Assembly: GCA_964436635.1 (NCBI GenBank)
Contig: CAYTDM010000017.1
Coordinates: 1 to 49,657, forward strand
Direction: 5' to 3'
Length of the DNA: 49,657 nucleotides
From: DASRQK01 sp964436635
Lineage (GTDB): Bacteria; Bacteroidota; Bacteroidia; Sphingobacteriales; Sphingobacteriaceae
Below, piece after piece: positions 9,854 to 18,605 of the stretch. The notes below the pieces were generated by a model that saw nothing but the letters and a program-made list of their open reading frames with translations, was not told the origin of the DNA and ran no database searches. Within the stretch, counting starts at the first letter, position 1, and every line of letters begins with the position of its first letter. A program made the position numbers and the translations under genes.

Positions 9854-9883
9854 CGAAATTTAAAGTTTTTAGTTGCAAATGAT

Positions 9884-9891
9884 TAAATTTG
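9884..9891 (+). promoter_or_regulatory. -7 promoter box (TAAATTTG) upstream of the GNAT gene
   Basis: TAAATTTG fits TAnnTTTG and would give a leader of about 35 nt for the gene starting at 9934. No clear -33 box at the expected distance. It lies close to the divergent sufT box, so the two promoters share a 95-bp spacer. Confidence 0.35.
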
Positions 9892-9933
9892 TGTTTCATA
9901 GATACGTAATCATTCAAACAAAACACGCTTTTC

Positions 9934-10425
9934 ATGCATTCAAATTCCTCCCAAATCAAATCAGCAGAAAAACCAACCCTCTTATGGCAGGTGAAAGAAT
10001 TTTCTGATTTAACTCCATTAGAATTATATGAGATTTTGAGGTTGCGAAGCGAAGTGTTTGTCCTTGAACAGACTTGTTTATATCAAGATTTAGATGGCAA
10101 AGACGCAGCATGCTTACATGTATTTGGCACTGAAAATGGATCGAATGAATTAGTCGCCTATGCGCGCATCGTACCAGCAGGATTATCATACGAAGTACCT
10201 GCAATCGGAAGGGTAATCGTTTCCCAAAAGTATAGAGGTCATGGATTCGGATATGACTTAATGAAAAAATGTCTCGGAGAGATCCGATCAAAGCAAGCCA
10301 CTTCCCCAATAAAAATAAGTGCTCAAGCTCATTTGGCTGATTTTTACGAAAACTTGGGTTTTGAAAAAAATAGCGAATTATATGAAGAAGATGGGATTCC
10401 TCATGTAGAAATGATTTGCTATTAA
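9934..10425 (+). CDS. ElaA-like GNAT family N-acetyltransferase
   Basis: 163 residues. The N-terminal half contains LTPLELYEILRLRSEVFVLEQ, characteristic of the ElaA subgroup of GNAT proteins. The acetyl-CoA-binding region is seen as AIGRVIVSQKYRGHGFGYDLM (Q/R-x-x-G-x-G/A type motif at RGHGFG), followed by ISAQAHLADFYENLGFE, a typical beta-5/alpha-4 segment. The acceptor substrate of ElaA proteins is not known. The stop at 10425 is 14 bp before the TatD start, suggesting co-transcription. A long open frame on the opposite strand (9956-10453) was judged spurious. Confidence 0.85.
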   Translation: MHSNSSQIKSAEKPTLLWQVKEFSDLTPLELYEILRLRSEVFVLEQTCLYQDLDGKDAACLHVFGTENGSNELVAYARIVPAGLSYEVPAIGRVIVSQKYRGHGFGYDLMKKCLGEIRSKQATSPIKISAQAHLADFYENLGFEKNSELYEEDGIPHVEMICY

Positions 10426-10439
10426 ACTTTTTAATATCC

Positions 10440-11177
10440 ATGGAAAAGTCCACTCCCTTTCTAGACTTTCATACCCATATCAGGCAGTCAACGAACGAAT
10501 GCTTATTGGAAAATGAATTTCAACACAAAGGCACTTTTTCCGTCTATTCACTTGGCTTGAATGAGGTCCAAACCCTTCAAGAAAAGCCTTACAGCTCGCC
10601 TTTCGGGCCATGCTCAGTTGGATTGCATCCATGGGAGGTGAACGAAGTAACGTATAAAAACGACCTTGATCGCATTGAAAATGTCATAAACAATGAAAAG
10701 GTGATTTTCATCGGTGAATGCGGTTTAGACAAATGGAAAGGTGGAAATTTTGCGTTGCAAAAAGAAGTCTATTTAGCACATATCCGCATGGCGAACAAGG
10801 TGAACAAGCCACTTATTTTACATTGTGTTAAGGCCTTCGATGAATTAATTTCTTTGAACAAAGTTGAAAGACCACATGTTCCACAGATCATCCATGGATT
10901 TAACAAATCTCCGGATTTAGCTAAACAATTGATTAATAAAGGATTTTTCTTGTCTTTTGGACAAGCAATAAAATGTGAAAACGGGTCAAATCATGCCGCA
11001 GAAAGCCTAATAATTTGCTTTGAATCCAACCTGCCATTTTTCTTAGAAACCGATCAAGCAATGCTTTCGATCGAAGACATTTATGAACAGGCGGCTAATA
11101 TTCTTAAAATTTCAAAAGAAGCGCTAAAAGATGTTATTTTTGCAAATTGGAAAAAAATAGGAGTAAATCATGAGTGA
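10440..11177 (+). CDS. tatD: TatD family metal-dependent hydrolase/DNase
   Basis: 245 residues from ATG 10440; an in-frame TTG at 10416 would overlap the preceding gene and is not favoured. Metal-ligand motifs of the TatD TIM-barrel are present: FLDFHTHI near the N-terminus (HxH), GECGLDKW (Glu), LHCVK (His), IIHGFNKS (His) and ETD near residue 211 (Asp). Members are 3'-5' exonucleases or metal-dependent hydrolases of the cytoplasm. The protein is slightly shorter than E. coli TatD (260). The last 8 bases overlap the tcdA start, indicating translational coupling. Confidence 0.85.
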   Translation: MEKSTPFLDFHTHIRQSTNECLLENEFQHKGTFSVYSLGLNEVQTLQEKPYSSPFGPCSVGLHPWEVNEVTYKNDLDRIENVINNEKVIFIGECGLDKWKGGNFALQKEVYLAHIRMANKVNKPLILHCVKAFDELISLNKVERPHVPQIIHGFNKSPDLAKQLINKGFFLSFGQAIKCENGSNHAAESLIICFESNLPFFLETDQAMLSIEDIYEQAANILKISKEALKDVIFANWKKIGVNHE

Positions 11178-12024
11178 CGTTTCTTGGCTATCCAGATCAG
11201 CCTTGCTTGTAGGGGACGACGGCATCCAAACCTTGCAATCTAAACATGTATTAGTCGTGGGGCTTGGAGGAGTGGGCTCTTTTGCCGCAGAATTTATTTG
11301 TCGCAGCGGTGTAGGTGAAATGACGATCGTCGATGGCGATGTAGTTGATCCTACAAATAGAAATCGCCAACTACCTGCCTTATCAACGAATCATGGAGTC
11401 AGCAAAGCGTCCATCATGGCAGATCGTCTTTTAGCGATAAATCCTGATTTAAAATTACATGTCATTGAAGATTTTCTTACGCCCCAGCGCTGTAAGGAAA
11501 TTTTAGCCACACCCTTTGATTATGTATTAGATTGCATTGACAGCGTTACACCTAAACTAATGCTTTTAACAGCAGCTATTCAAACCCAAATTCCCATCGT
11601 AAGTTCTATGGGTGCCGGGGGCAAATTGGATCCAACAAAATTAAAAGTAGGTAGATTAACCGAATCGTATCACTGTGTATTTGCCTATTACATAAGAAAG
11701 CGATTAAAAAAATTGGCAGATGCATCCGGGGTGAAAGCTGTATTCTCAACAGAACTACCCAAAAAAGAATCTTTAGTCATGACGGATGGAAGCAATTTTA
11801 AACGTTCTGCCTATGGAACCATTTCTTACTTACCCGCAGCATTCGGAGGAGTCTGTGCTTCAGTAGCGATTCGAGAATTGTTGGGTGAGCCGATTGCATT
11901 AGAAAAACGTCCTCCTGGTATATTACCACCAAACAAAAAAAGTAATAATAATAAAAAGTCAAATCCACAGGTAAAAGCCATGCAGCAAGCAGATCAACTT
12001 CTTGAAGAGCCTGTAGGAGAATAG
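11170..12024 (+). CDS. tcdA: tRNA threonylcarbamoyladenosine dehydratase TcdA (E1-like ThiF family)
   Basis: 284 residues. It opens with WLSRSALLVGDDGIQTLQ, then the ATP-binding GLGGVGSFAAE (~31-41), the DGDVVDPTNRNRQ segment with the conserved Arg typical of TcdA/CsdL, and DCIDSVTPK. Members use ATP to dehydrate t6A37 of ANN-decoding tRNAs to the cyclic ct6A form. The absence of ThiS/MoaD-like neighbours and of the CxxC zinc pairs of ThiF/MoeB favours TcdA. The final ~35 residues are a Lys/Asn-rich, probably disordered tail not usual for the family. Followed by an AT-rich hairpin and short repeats. Confidence 0.87.
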   Translation: MSDVSWLSRSALLVGDDGIQTLQSKHVLVVGLGGVGSFAAEFICRSGVGEMTIVDGDVVDPTNRNRQLPALSTNHGVSKASIMADRLLAINPDLKLHVIEDFLTPQRCKEILATPFDYVLDCIDSVTPKLMLLTAAIQTQIPIVSSMGAGGKLDPTKLKVGRLTESYHCVFAYYIRKRLKKLADASGVKAVFSTELPKKESLVMTDGSNFKRSAYGTISYLPAAFGGVCASVAIRELLGEPIALEKRPPGILPPNKKSNNNKKSNPQVKAMQQADQLLEEPVGE

Positions 12025-12028
12025 CATT

Positions 12029-12068
12029 TGTTTATTTAAACAGGAATTATAGATTCTTTAAACAAACA
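12029..12068 (+). terminator. Possible weak AT-rich hairpin after tcdA
   Basis: TGTTTATTTAAA (12029-12040) pairs with TTTAAACAAACA (12057-12068) over 12 positions with one mismatch and a 16-nt loop. There is no U-tract, so termination is uncertain. Confidence 0.25.
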
Positions 12069-12123
12069 TTTGGAGATTCAAAATTCGGAAATTCCATTAT
12101 TACTTGTTAAATTTAGCAGGTTT

Positions 12124-12167
12124 GCACGATTAGCACGTTAGCACAATTAGCACGTTAGCACAATTTA
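12124..12167. repeat. Short intergenic tandem repeat (GCACGTTA / GCACAATTA units)
   Basis: Five GCAC-initiated units of 8-10 bp follow each other (starting at 12124, 12133, 12141, 12150, 12158); the 17-bp pair GCACGTTAGCACAATTA occurs nearly twice. It sits 25 bp before the SAM hydrolase start. Units are too short and contiguous for a CRISPR. Confidence 0.7.
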
Positions 12168-12191
12168 CACGAAATACTGATAAAGAGTTAA

Positions 12192-12968
12192 ATGGGGATC
12201 ATTACATTAACAACAGACTTAGGGAATGCTGATTTTTACCAAGCTGCTTTAAAAGGTAGTTTGTTAAGTTTGCTTCCTACTGTTCAGATAATTGACATTT
12301 CCCACAACATTCCGTCCTTTAACATTCAGAATGCGGCATTTATATTAAAAAATGCTTACCCATATTTCCCAAAAGGTACGGTGCATTTAATCGGAATTGA
12401 CTCTGTATACAGTGAAGAAGCACGATTTATTGCATTAAAATACGACGGGCATTATTTTGTCGGCACTGACAACGGAATCTTTTCATTAATGTTTGAAAAC
12501 AATCCGACCGAAATCGTCGAGATAAACTTAATGCAGGACTTAAAATATCTTCATTTTCCTTTAACAGACATTTTCAGTAAAGCCGCTTGTCATTTAGCAA
12601 AAGGTGGTAAATTAGTTGAAATTGGAGACCCAATTGACAACATAGTTCAACGCACACTAATTCAACCTGTTGTGGAGAAAAATGTACTAAAAGGTTGCGT
12701 AATATACGTAGACTCATTTGGTAATTCGATTACAAATATTAGCAAGGAGTTATTTAATGCGGAACAAAAGGGGCGAGATTTCTTCGTCCAATTTAAGCGA
12801 AACGAAACGATTAATCAGCTGAGTTGGCACTATAACGAAGTATTAGAAGGTGAAAAACTATGTCTCTTCGGCATCAGCAATTTACTGGAAATCGCCATTA
12901 ATAAAGGAAATGCAAGCAAATTATTGGGCCTTAATCAAGGCGAAATTATTCGCATTGAATTCATGTAA
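12192..12968 (+). CDS. S-adenosyl-L-methionine hydrolase (adenosine-forming), DUF62 family
   Basis: 258 residues. The N-terminus ITLTTDLGNADFYQAALKG carries the acidic/hydrophobic start of the SAM hydroxide adenosyltransferase family; VHLIGIDSVY, GTDNGIFSL and the C-terminal-domain signature YVDSFGNSITNIS (D-x-FGN-x-x-TN) are also present. These enzymes cleave SAM to adenosine and L-methionine using water; the related fluorinase and chlorinase use halides. A chlorinase/fluorinase role is unlikely for a lone housekeeping-context copy. It precedes the coiled-coil protein by 37 bp and may share its transcript. Confidence 0.88.
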   Translation: MGIITLTTDLGNADFYQAALKGSLLSLLPTVQIIDISHNIPSFNIQNAAFILKNAYPYFPKGTVHLIGIDSVYSEEARFIALKYDGHYFVGTDNGIFSLMFENNPTEIVEINLMQDLKYLHFPLTDIFSKAACHLAKGGKLVEIGDPIDNIVQRTLIQPVVEKNVLKGCVIYVDSFGNSITNISKELFNAEQKGRDFFVQFKRNETINQLSWHYNEVLEGEKLCLFGISNLLEIAINKGNASKLLGLNQGEIIRIEFM

Positions 12969-13005
12969 ACAATACTAATCGGCACTCAAACTAATTGGCA
13001 TTTAT

Positions 13006-13635
13006 ATGAACACTCATTTTGCAAAACAAATAAAAAAGCGCACGGCTATAGGTCTTGCTCCAATACTTTTTGGATTCCTTTTCATCATGCTGAATATTGG
13101 CTTTCTTTCGGCAACATTTGCGAAGCAAGAAATTGATGTCTATGCAAAGGCTGACAGTTTGAGTTACGAATTGCAACGCCAAAAAGTCAACCAATTATTG
13201 GATGAACGACGAGCTCGTTTTGGACATTTTGATGAAAGTCTAAAAAAGAAGACAGGGATTTTTGGACTAAAAACCAAAAAAGACATGCAAGCCTCGATTG
13301 ATATTTTGAACAGCATCGTGCAAACCGACAATCATATTTTTGTAGAAACTAAAAAATTATTGGACTTCAAGGACCAACAATTAGATTACAAAGAATTTGA
13401 AAAAGAAAGAATTGCGGAGCTTGCAAAAGAATACGACAGCAGAATAAACGGGTATATAACCACCATAAGCAAATTACAAAAAGAACAAGAACGACTAACT
13501 TCGGAGAACAGAAATCTTAAAAACAACATGAGTTTATCAACTGGATTTTTCACATTTAGTCTAATTGGATTAATTGTTTTAGGGGTATACACGTTCAGAA
13601 GAAACAAGAAGCTAAACCAACTGAAAATTAAATAA
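13006..13635 (+). CDS. Hypothetical bitopic membrane protein with coiled coil
   Basis: 209 residues, not assigned to a family. Two hydrophobic segments lie at residues ~15-37 (IGLAPILFGFLFIMLNIGFL) and ~178-198 (GFFTFSLIGLIVLGVYTF), separated by ~140 charged residues rich in Lys, Glu and Gln with heptad-like patterns (KLQKEQERLTSENRNLKNN), so a coiled-coil loop is likely to be periplasmic. The positive C-terminal tail (RRNKKLNQLKIK) would be cytoplasmic. Its stop overlaps the ABC exporter start by one base (TAATG), so the two are translationally coupled and may act together. Confidence 0.75.
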   Translation: MNTHFAKQIKKRTAIGLAPILFGFLFIMLNIGFLSATFAKQEIDVYAKADSLSYELQRQKVNQLLDERRARFGHFDESLKKKTGIFGLKTKKDMQASIDILNSIVQTDNHIFVETKKLLDFKDQQLDYKEFEKERIAELAKEYDSRINGYITTISKLQKEQERLTSENRNLKNNMSLSTGFFTFSLIGLIVLGVYTFRRNKKLNQLKIK

Positions 13636-15482
13636 TGGCAAGATCACGGTCAAATAGTGGAGGAAAGTTCAATGAAGAATTGCCTAAGCGAAAATTAGAT
13701 AAAAAAGCTATTAAAGAAGTAAATAGACTTTTACATTATATAAAGCCCTATCGAGGAAAGTTCATAATAGGCATGTTCTTTCTTTTTATTTCAAGCTTAA
13801 TTTCACTGTCCTTTCCGGCTTTATTAGGGTCGATGATCGATGCCTCTCAAGGAATTCAAACCTATGCTTGGCTTCCTGCCGATTTATGGTCCATTGGAGG
13901 AATTTCGTTTGTTCTTTTAACTGGCTTAGCCATTGCCTCCTTTTTCAGAATTAGACTCTTTGTAGAAGTAGCGGAAAAGTCGCTTGCCGATATCCGTAAA
14001 GACTCTTATTACAAACTAATTACATTGCCTTTGGATTTCTTCGCAAATCGTAGAGTGGGCGAATTAAACAGTAGATTGTCCGCGGATTTGGCACAAATCC
14101 AAGAAACAATGACGACCACCTTAGCTGAAATGATCCGTCAAATCATCCTTTTAGGAGGAGGCATCACGCTATTATTCATGGTTTCTGGGAAACTAACCTT
14201 ATTGAACCTTGCAATCCTCCCATTCTTAGTAGTGGCAGCAGTGTTTTTCGGTAGATTTATTAGAAAACTTTCTCGGGCTACGCAAGATAAATTAGCTGAA
14301 TCCAACACGGTCCTTCAAGAAACCTTACAAGGCATTAGCAATGTAAAAGCATTTACAAATGAAGAATATGAGGCGAATCGCTACGCAACTTCCCTCCAAT
14401 CTGTCGTGAAACTGGCGATCAAAGGTGCTACCTTTAGAGGGATGTTTGCCTCCTTTATAATTTTTTGCCTGTTTGGCGCAGTAGTCGCCGTCATTTGGTT
14501 CGGTTCGACCATGGTGTTATCTGGGGAAATCAGTGTAGGTGACTTAACCACATACATCTTATATTCCATTTTTGTAGCAGGATCCATGGGCAGTTTCCCT
14601 GAATTTTATGCGAATGTTCAAAAAGCTGTAGGTGCAAGTGAACGTGTAATGGAAATCTTAGATGAAAAAGGAGAAGCGATTCAAATAAAATTAAAACAAG
14701 ACGCGGTTGTTCACCAAATACCGTCGAGCGAGCAAAGCTTAAAAGGGAATTTAAAATTTGAGAACATCCATTTCCACTACCCTACTCGACCTGACAACCC
14801 AATCCTAAAAGGCATCTCCTTTGATGTCGCAGCCGGAGAAAAAATTGCCATCGTCGGCCCAAGTGGTGCAGGAAAATCCACCCTTGCCTCCCTAATTTTG
14901 CAGTTTTATCCATGCACTGAAGGGACGATCTATTATGACCATTTACCTGCAAATGAATACGAATTGATTGCTTTGCGCAAAAACATCGCGATCGTTCCTC
15001 AAGATGTATTGCTATTTGGCGGAACCATAAAAGAAAACATTGGTTATGGAAAATTAAATGCGAGTGATGACGAAATCATCGAAGCTGCAAAGAAAGCGAA
15101 TGCACACGCGTTTATTTCGGAATTTCCAGAAGGATATGAAACCTTAGTGGGTGAACGAGGCGTTAAATTATCTGGTGGCCAAAGACAACGCATTGCGATC
15201 GCACGAGCCTTATTAAAAAATCCTGCGATTCTTATTTTAGATGAAGCGACCTCCTCCTTAGATTCTGAATCCGAACGTTTGGTACAGCAAGCTTTAGAAA
15301 AATTAATGGTTGGTAGAACTTCGATTATCATCGCCCATCGATTATCGACCATCCGAGAAGCGGATAAAATACTCGTTTTAGATGGAGGTAAAATCGCAGC
15401 ATTTGGAACCCATAATGAATTAATGCAGGAAGATAACGGTCTTTATAAATACCTTGTCGAGCTACAATCCACAAATTCATAA
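13635..15482 (+). CDS. ABC transporter, fused permease and ATP-binding domains (MsbA/exporter type)
   Basis: 615 residues. An N-terminal six-helix exporter domain (~35-345) with FFANRRVGELNSRLSAD and an EAA-like coupling segment is followed by an ATPase domain: Walker A GPSGAGKSTL (~408), Q-loop VPQDVLLFGG, signature LSGGQRQRIAIARALL (~512), Walker B ILILDEATSSLDSE and the switch AHRLS. This is a complete half-transporter that would act as a homodimer, exporting lipid, peptide or drug; the substrate cannot be read from sequence. It sits directly upstream of ccmBC, but it is not CcmA, which lacks a membrane domain. The ATG overlaps the preceding stop. Confidence 0.92.
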   Translation: MARSRSNSGGKFNEELPKRKLDKKAIKEVNRLLHYIKPYRGKFIIGMFFLFISSLISLSFPALLGSMIDASQGIQTYAWLPADLWSIGGISFVLLTGLAIASFFRIRLFVEVAEKSLADIRKDSYYKLITLPLDFFANRRVGELNSRLSADLAQIQETMTTTLAEMIRQIILLGGGITLLFMVSGKLTLLNLAILPFLVVAAVFFGRFIRKLSRATQDKLAESNTVLQETLQGISNVKAFTNEEYEANRYATSLQSVVKLAIKGATFRGMFASFIIFCLFGAVVAVIWFGSTMVLSGEISVGDLTTYILYSIFVAGSMGSFPEFYANVQKAVGASERVMEILDEKGEAIQIKLKQDAVVHQIPSSEQSLKGNLKFENIHFHYPTRPDNPILKGISFDVAAGEKIAIVGPSGAGKSTLASLILQFYPCTEGTIYYDHLPANEYELIALRKNIAIVPQDVLLFGGTIKENIGYGKLNASDDEIIEAAKKANAHAFISEFPEGYETLVGERGVKLSGGQRQRIAIARALLKNPAILILDEATSSLDSESERLVQQALEKLMVGRTSIIIAHRLSTIREADKILVLDGGKIAAFGTHNELMQEDNGLYKYLVELQSTNS

Positions 15483-15501
15483 ACAAGGGCAGATTAAACA
15501 C

Positions 15502-16161
15502 ATGGAAACACTGACTCAAATCCGACAATTACTCTATAAAGAAATGATTCTTGAATGGAGGTCTAAATATGCGATAAATGGGATTTTGTTATATGCAGTT
15601 TCCACCATCTTTGTTTGCTATCAAGCCTTTCAGTCCTTAGATCCAACGACTTGGAACGTGCTGTTTTGGATCATCATGCTCTTTGCATCCATTAACGCGA
15701 TCAGTAAAAGTTTTATTCAGGAAAACCCATCGCGTCAACTATACTATTATTCTATTGTAAGTGCCAAAGCGGTCATCCTTTCAAAAATCATCTATAACAG
15801 CTTGTTAATGATTTTATTAACCTCATTAGCACTGATTGTATACATGGTAATTTTTGGAAATCCTTTAGCGGACCCCTTGCTTTATTGTGTGGGCGTACTA
15901 TTAGGAGCGATCAGTTTTTCCACCGTGTTCACCATGGTTTCAGGCATCAGTGCCAAAGCTGGACACAACACGACCCTCATGGCCGTATTAAGTTTCCCTA
16001 TAATCATTCCTTTACTGATCATTTTAATCGAATTATCAGGGAACGCCATTAACGGAGATCCACGAGCTGAAAGTTATCCTGAAATCGGGGTTTTAGTCGC
16101 AATAAATATCATCTCCATAGCTATTTCTTTATTGTTATTTCCTTACCTTTGGAGAGAATGA
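15502..16161 (+). CDS. ccmB: Cytochrome c maturation / heme exporter protein CcmB
   Basis: 219 residues from ATG 15502; a frame-consistent start 48 bases earlier would overlap the ABC gene and is not favoured. Six hydrophobic segments and the CcmB features LLYKEMILEWRSKYAINGILLY at the start, ENPSRQLYYYSIVSAKAVILSK, and LLGAISFSTVFTMVSGISAKAG in the middle. CcmB is the membrane partner of the CcmA ATPase in system I cytochrome c maturation, at the inner membrane. CcmC follows after 13 bp. No ccmA is found in the window. Confidence 0.9.
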   Translation: METLTQIRQLLYKEMILEWRSKYAINGILLYAVSTIFVCYQAFQSLDPTTWNVLFWIIMLFASINAISKSFIQENPSRQLYYYSIVSAKAVILSKIIYNSLLMILLTSLALIVYMVIFGNPLADPLLYCVGVLLGAISFSTVFTMVSGISAKAGHNTTLMAVLSFPIIIPLLIILIELSGNAINGDPRAESYPEIGVLVAINIISIAISLLLFPYLWRE

Positions 16162-16174
16162 TTAATAACATACT

Positions 16175-16834
16175 ATGATAAAAAATTGGTGGAAAGCATT
16201 AAGCATTTTGTTAATTACCTATAGCTTAATTGCCGGTATTTTAGGACCTGTCCCTGCATTACCGATTATTAACGAAACCATTCGGAATCTATATTACCAT
16301 TTACCGATGTGGTTCACCATGTTCACACTCTATTTCATTTCGGTGGTATTCAGCATTCGTTACCTCGTTAGCGGGAAGACTGAACACGACCTGATCGCTG
16401 TGGAGAGTGTCAATGTGGGTATTTTATTCTGTTTTTTAGGATTAGGAAGTGGCATGATTTGGGGCAATTATTCATGGGGTGATCCGTGGCCAAACGATCC
16501 AAAATTAAATGGTTCAGCGATCGCAACTTTAATGTATTTAGCCTATTTAGTGCTTCGCAATGCCTTAGAAGAAGAACAAAAAAGAGGTAAAATATCCGCC
16601 ATTTACAATGTGTTTGCTTTTCCAGTAATGATCGTCCTGATGTACATTTTGCCAAAAACTACCGATTCCCTGCATCCAGGAAGTGGAGGAAATTCTGGAT
16701 TTGGACAATTTGATATGGATGGAGCGATGAGAATCGTTCTCTATCCTGCCGCTGTTGGTTGGATTTTAATGGGCTTATGGCTAACGCAAATTAAATATCG
16801 AATCCGAAAGTTACAAATGCGTATAGACGGCTAA
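16175..16834 (+). CDS. ccmC: Heme-handling protein CcmC (CcsA/CcmC/CcmF family)
   Basis: 219 residues, about six membrane segments. The tryptophan-rich WGNYSWGDPWPNDPK segment is the variant of the WWD heme-presentation motif in this family; PMWFTMFTLYF and LYYHLP provide His near the membrane, and LHPGSGGN precedes the last helix. CcmC delivers heme to the chaperone CcmE for cytochrome c assembly on the periplasmic face. It lies between ccmB and ccmD in a compact operon. Confidence 0.9.
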   Translation: MIKNWWKALSILLITYSLIAGILGPVPALPIINETIRNLYYHLPMWFTMFTLYFISVVFSIRYLVSGKTEHDLIAVESVNVGILFCFLGLGSGMIWGNYSWGDPWPNDPKLNGSAIATLMYLAYLVLRNALEEEQKRGKISAIYNVFAFPVMIVLMYILPKTTDSLHPGSGGNSGFGQFDMDGAMRIVLYPAAVGWILMGLWLTQIKYRIRKLQMRIDG

Positions 16835-16888
16835 AATGATCATGCCATCAAAAATTGTACATCACTTTTGAATTTAAATTTTGATTTT

Positions 16889-17101
16889 ATGAAAAAACTA
16901 ACGACCTTTCTCCTACTTACCTTACTTTGGCAAGTAAATGCTTGGGCACAAGCTGCAAGTGAAGTTGAAATGGCAACAGGCCTTAGAAGTTCTGGTAAAA
17001 TTTATGTAGTGATATTGGTGATCGTTCTCCTTTTTGTCGGGGTGACTGCTTATTTAATTTCAATAGACAGGAAATTAAATAAGCTAGAAAAGAGAAAATG
17101 A
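16889..17101 (+). CDS. ccmD: CcmD-like small membrane protein
   Basis: 70 residues from ATG 16889 (an upstream TTG at 16868 is not favoured). An N-terminal hydrophobic segment (LTTFLLLTLLWQVNAWAQ) looks like a cleavable signal peptide; a second one (IYVVILVIVLLFVGVTAYLI) is followed by a charged DRKLNKLEKRK tail. The order and the short bitopic architecture match the CcmD-type proteins that follow CcmC in Bacteroidota. CcmD helps release holo-CcmE from CcmC. Identification relies largely on position. Confidence 0.75.
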   Translation: MKKLTTFLLLTLLWQVNAWAQAASEVEMATGLRSSGKIYVVILVIVLLFVGVTAYLISIDRKLNKLEKRK

Positions 17102-17138
17102 TCAGTATGACTGCGCTAACCTCTTAAAACCAAAAATT

Positions 17139-18575
17139 ATGTCAAACAAAATCATTGCTGATCAAGAACAACCACATTTTTTTCAAGATTTTTCTGAATT
17201 TTTTGATAATGCTGCGCAATTCACAAATCATCCGAAAGGATTGTTAAAGCAAATAAAAATCTGTAATAGTGTATATCGGTTTAGTTTCCCAATAAAAAGA
17301 GGCGATGATTTCGAAGTGATTAATGCATGGCGCGTTGAACACTCTCATCACATGCAACCCACTAAAGGCGGGATTCGCTATAGTGAAATGGTGAATGAGG
17401 ATGAAGTCATGGCATTAGCTGCATTGATGACTTTTAAGTGCGCCATTGTAAATGTCCCTTTTGGCGGTGCTAAAGGAGGCGTTTGCATCAATCCTAAGAA
17501 TTACACGGTAGAAGAACTCGAAAGAATTACACGTCGTTATACGGTAGAATTAATTCGAAAAAACTTTATAGGACCAGCCATCGATGTACCTGCGCCAGAT
17601 TATGGTACAGGGGAAAGAGAAATGAGCTGGATTGCGGACACCTATGCGACCATGAACCCGGGGCAATTAGACGCATTAGCCTGCGTAACCGGTAAGCCTC
17701 TTTCTTTACATGGAATTGCAGGCAGGCGAGAAGCTACTGGTAGAGGCGTAGCCATTGCCATCAGAGAATGTGTAGACATCGCCGAAGACATGAAAGGACT
17801 TGGCCTAACACCGGGTTTAGCCGGAAAACGCATCATTGTACAAGGAATGGGTAATGTGGGCTATAATGCCGCTAAAATATTGAGTGATTTTGGAGGTATC
17901 ATAGTAGGAATTTGTGAGTGGGATGGCGCATTATACAATCCGGATGGATTGGATGTAGACGATATCCTGATTCACCGAAACCAGACAGGATCCATCAAGG
18001 GATATGCGAAAGCCACCAAAGAATTTGCTAATCCTGCTGAAGGTTTGGAACAAGCCTGTGATATTTTAGTTCCAGCAGCCTTAGAAAATCAAATAACTGA
18101 AAAAAATATCGCTCGAATTCAAGCAAAAATCATTGCTGAAGGAGCAAATGGACCGACAACACCGGGCGCTGCAAAATATTTTTCTGAAAATGGAGGAATC
18201 ATTATCCCAGACATGTACTGCAATTCTGGTGGGGTGACGGTATCCTATTTCGAATGGTTGAAAAACCTTTCCCATGTTGCATTTGGTAGAATGGGCAAAC
18301 GATATGAAGAATCTTCGATTTCTCAATTAGTGGGCACCATAGAATCCATGACCGGTAATTCATTAACCTTTGAACAGCGTAAGAGCGTAATAAAAGGAGC
18401 TTCTGAGTTAGAATTAGTAAATTCAGGCTTGGAAGACACGATGATTGGTGCTTATCACGAGATTAGAGAAATTAAAAATTCGAAAAAAGATATTGGCACA
18501 CTAAGAACAGCAGCACTAATTGCCGCGATTAATAAAATAGCCATATCGTACCAAAACCTTGGAATTTGGCCGTAA
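17139..18575 (+). CDS. gdhA: Glutamate dehydrogenase (Glu/Leu/Phe/Val dehydrogenase family)
   Basis: 478 residues. The N-terminal catalytic domain contains PTKGGIRYSEMVNEDEVMAL, the catalytic-lysine region PFGGAKGGVCI (~107-117) and PAIDVPAPDYGTGEREMSW. The Rossmann domain begins at VQGMGNVGYNAAKIL (~234), and GANGPTTPGA marks the cleft. The enzyme interconverts glutamate with 2-oxoglutarate and ammonia, using NAD(P). The length exceeds the ~420-residue bacterial NAD type, though N- and C-terminal parts look normal. The specificity for Glu rather than Leu/Phe is inferred. It lies between ccmD and araB, and separate transcription is possible. Confidence 0.9.
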   Translation: MSNKIIADQEQPHFFQDFSEFFDNAAQFTNHPKGLLKQIKICNSVYRFSFPIKRGDDFEVINAWRVEHSHHMQPTKGGIRYSEMVNEDEVMALAALMTFKCAIVNVPFGGAKGGVCINPKNYTVEELERITRRYTVELIRKNFIGPAIDVPAPDYGTGEREMSWIADTYATMNPGQLDALACVTGKPLSLHGIAGRREATGRGVAIAIRECVDIAEDMKGLGLTPGLAGKRIIVQGMGNVGYNAAKILSDFGGIIVGICEWDGALYNPDGLDVDDILIHRNQTGSIKGYAKATKEFANPAEGLEQACDILVPAALENQITEKNIARIQAKIIAEGANGPTTPGAAKYFSENGGIIIPDMYCNSGGVTVSYFEWLKNLSHVAFGRMGKRYEESSISQLVGTIESMTGNSLTFEQRKSVIKGASELELVNSGLEDTMIGAYHEIREIKNSKKDIGTLRTAALIAAINKIAISYQNLGIWP

Positions 18576-18605
18576 TCTAACTGATAATTAGGTAGAGTTA
18601 AATAC

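Noticed and set aside
9956..10453. A 165-residue open frame on the minus strand opposite the GNAT gene
   Set aside because: It is fully antisense to a clearly conserved acetyltransferase, its translation shows no family features, and it has no promoter or start support.
12192..12968. Fluorinase or chlorinase
   Set aside because: The protein fits the widespread SAM hydrolase family, and no halometabolite genes are nearby.
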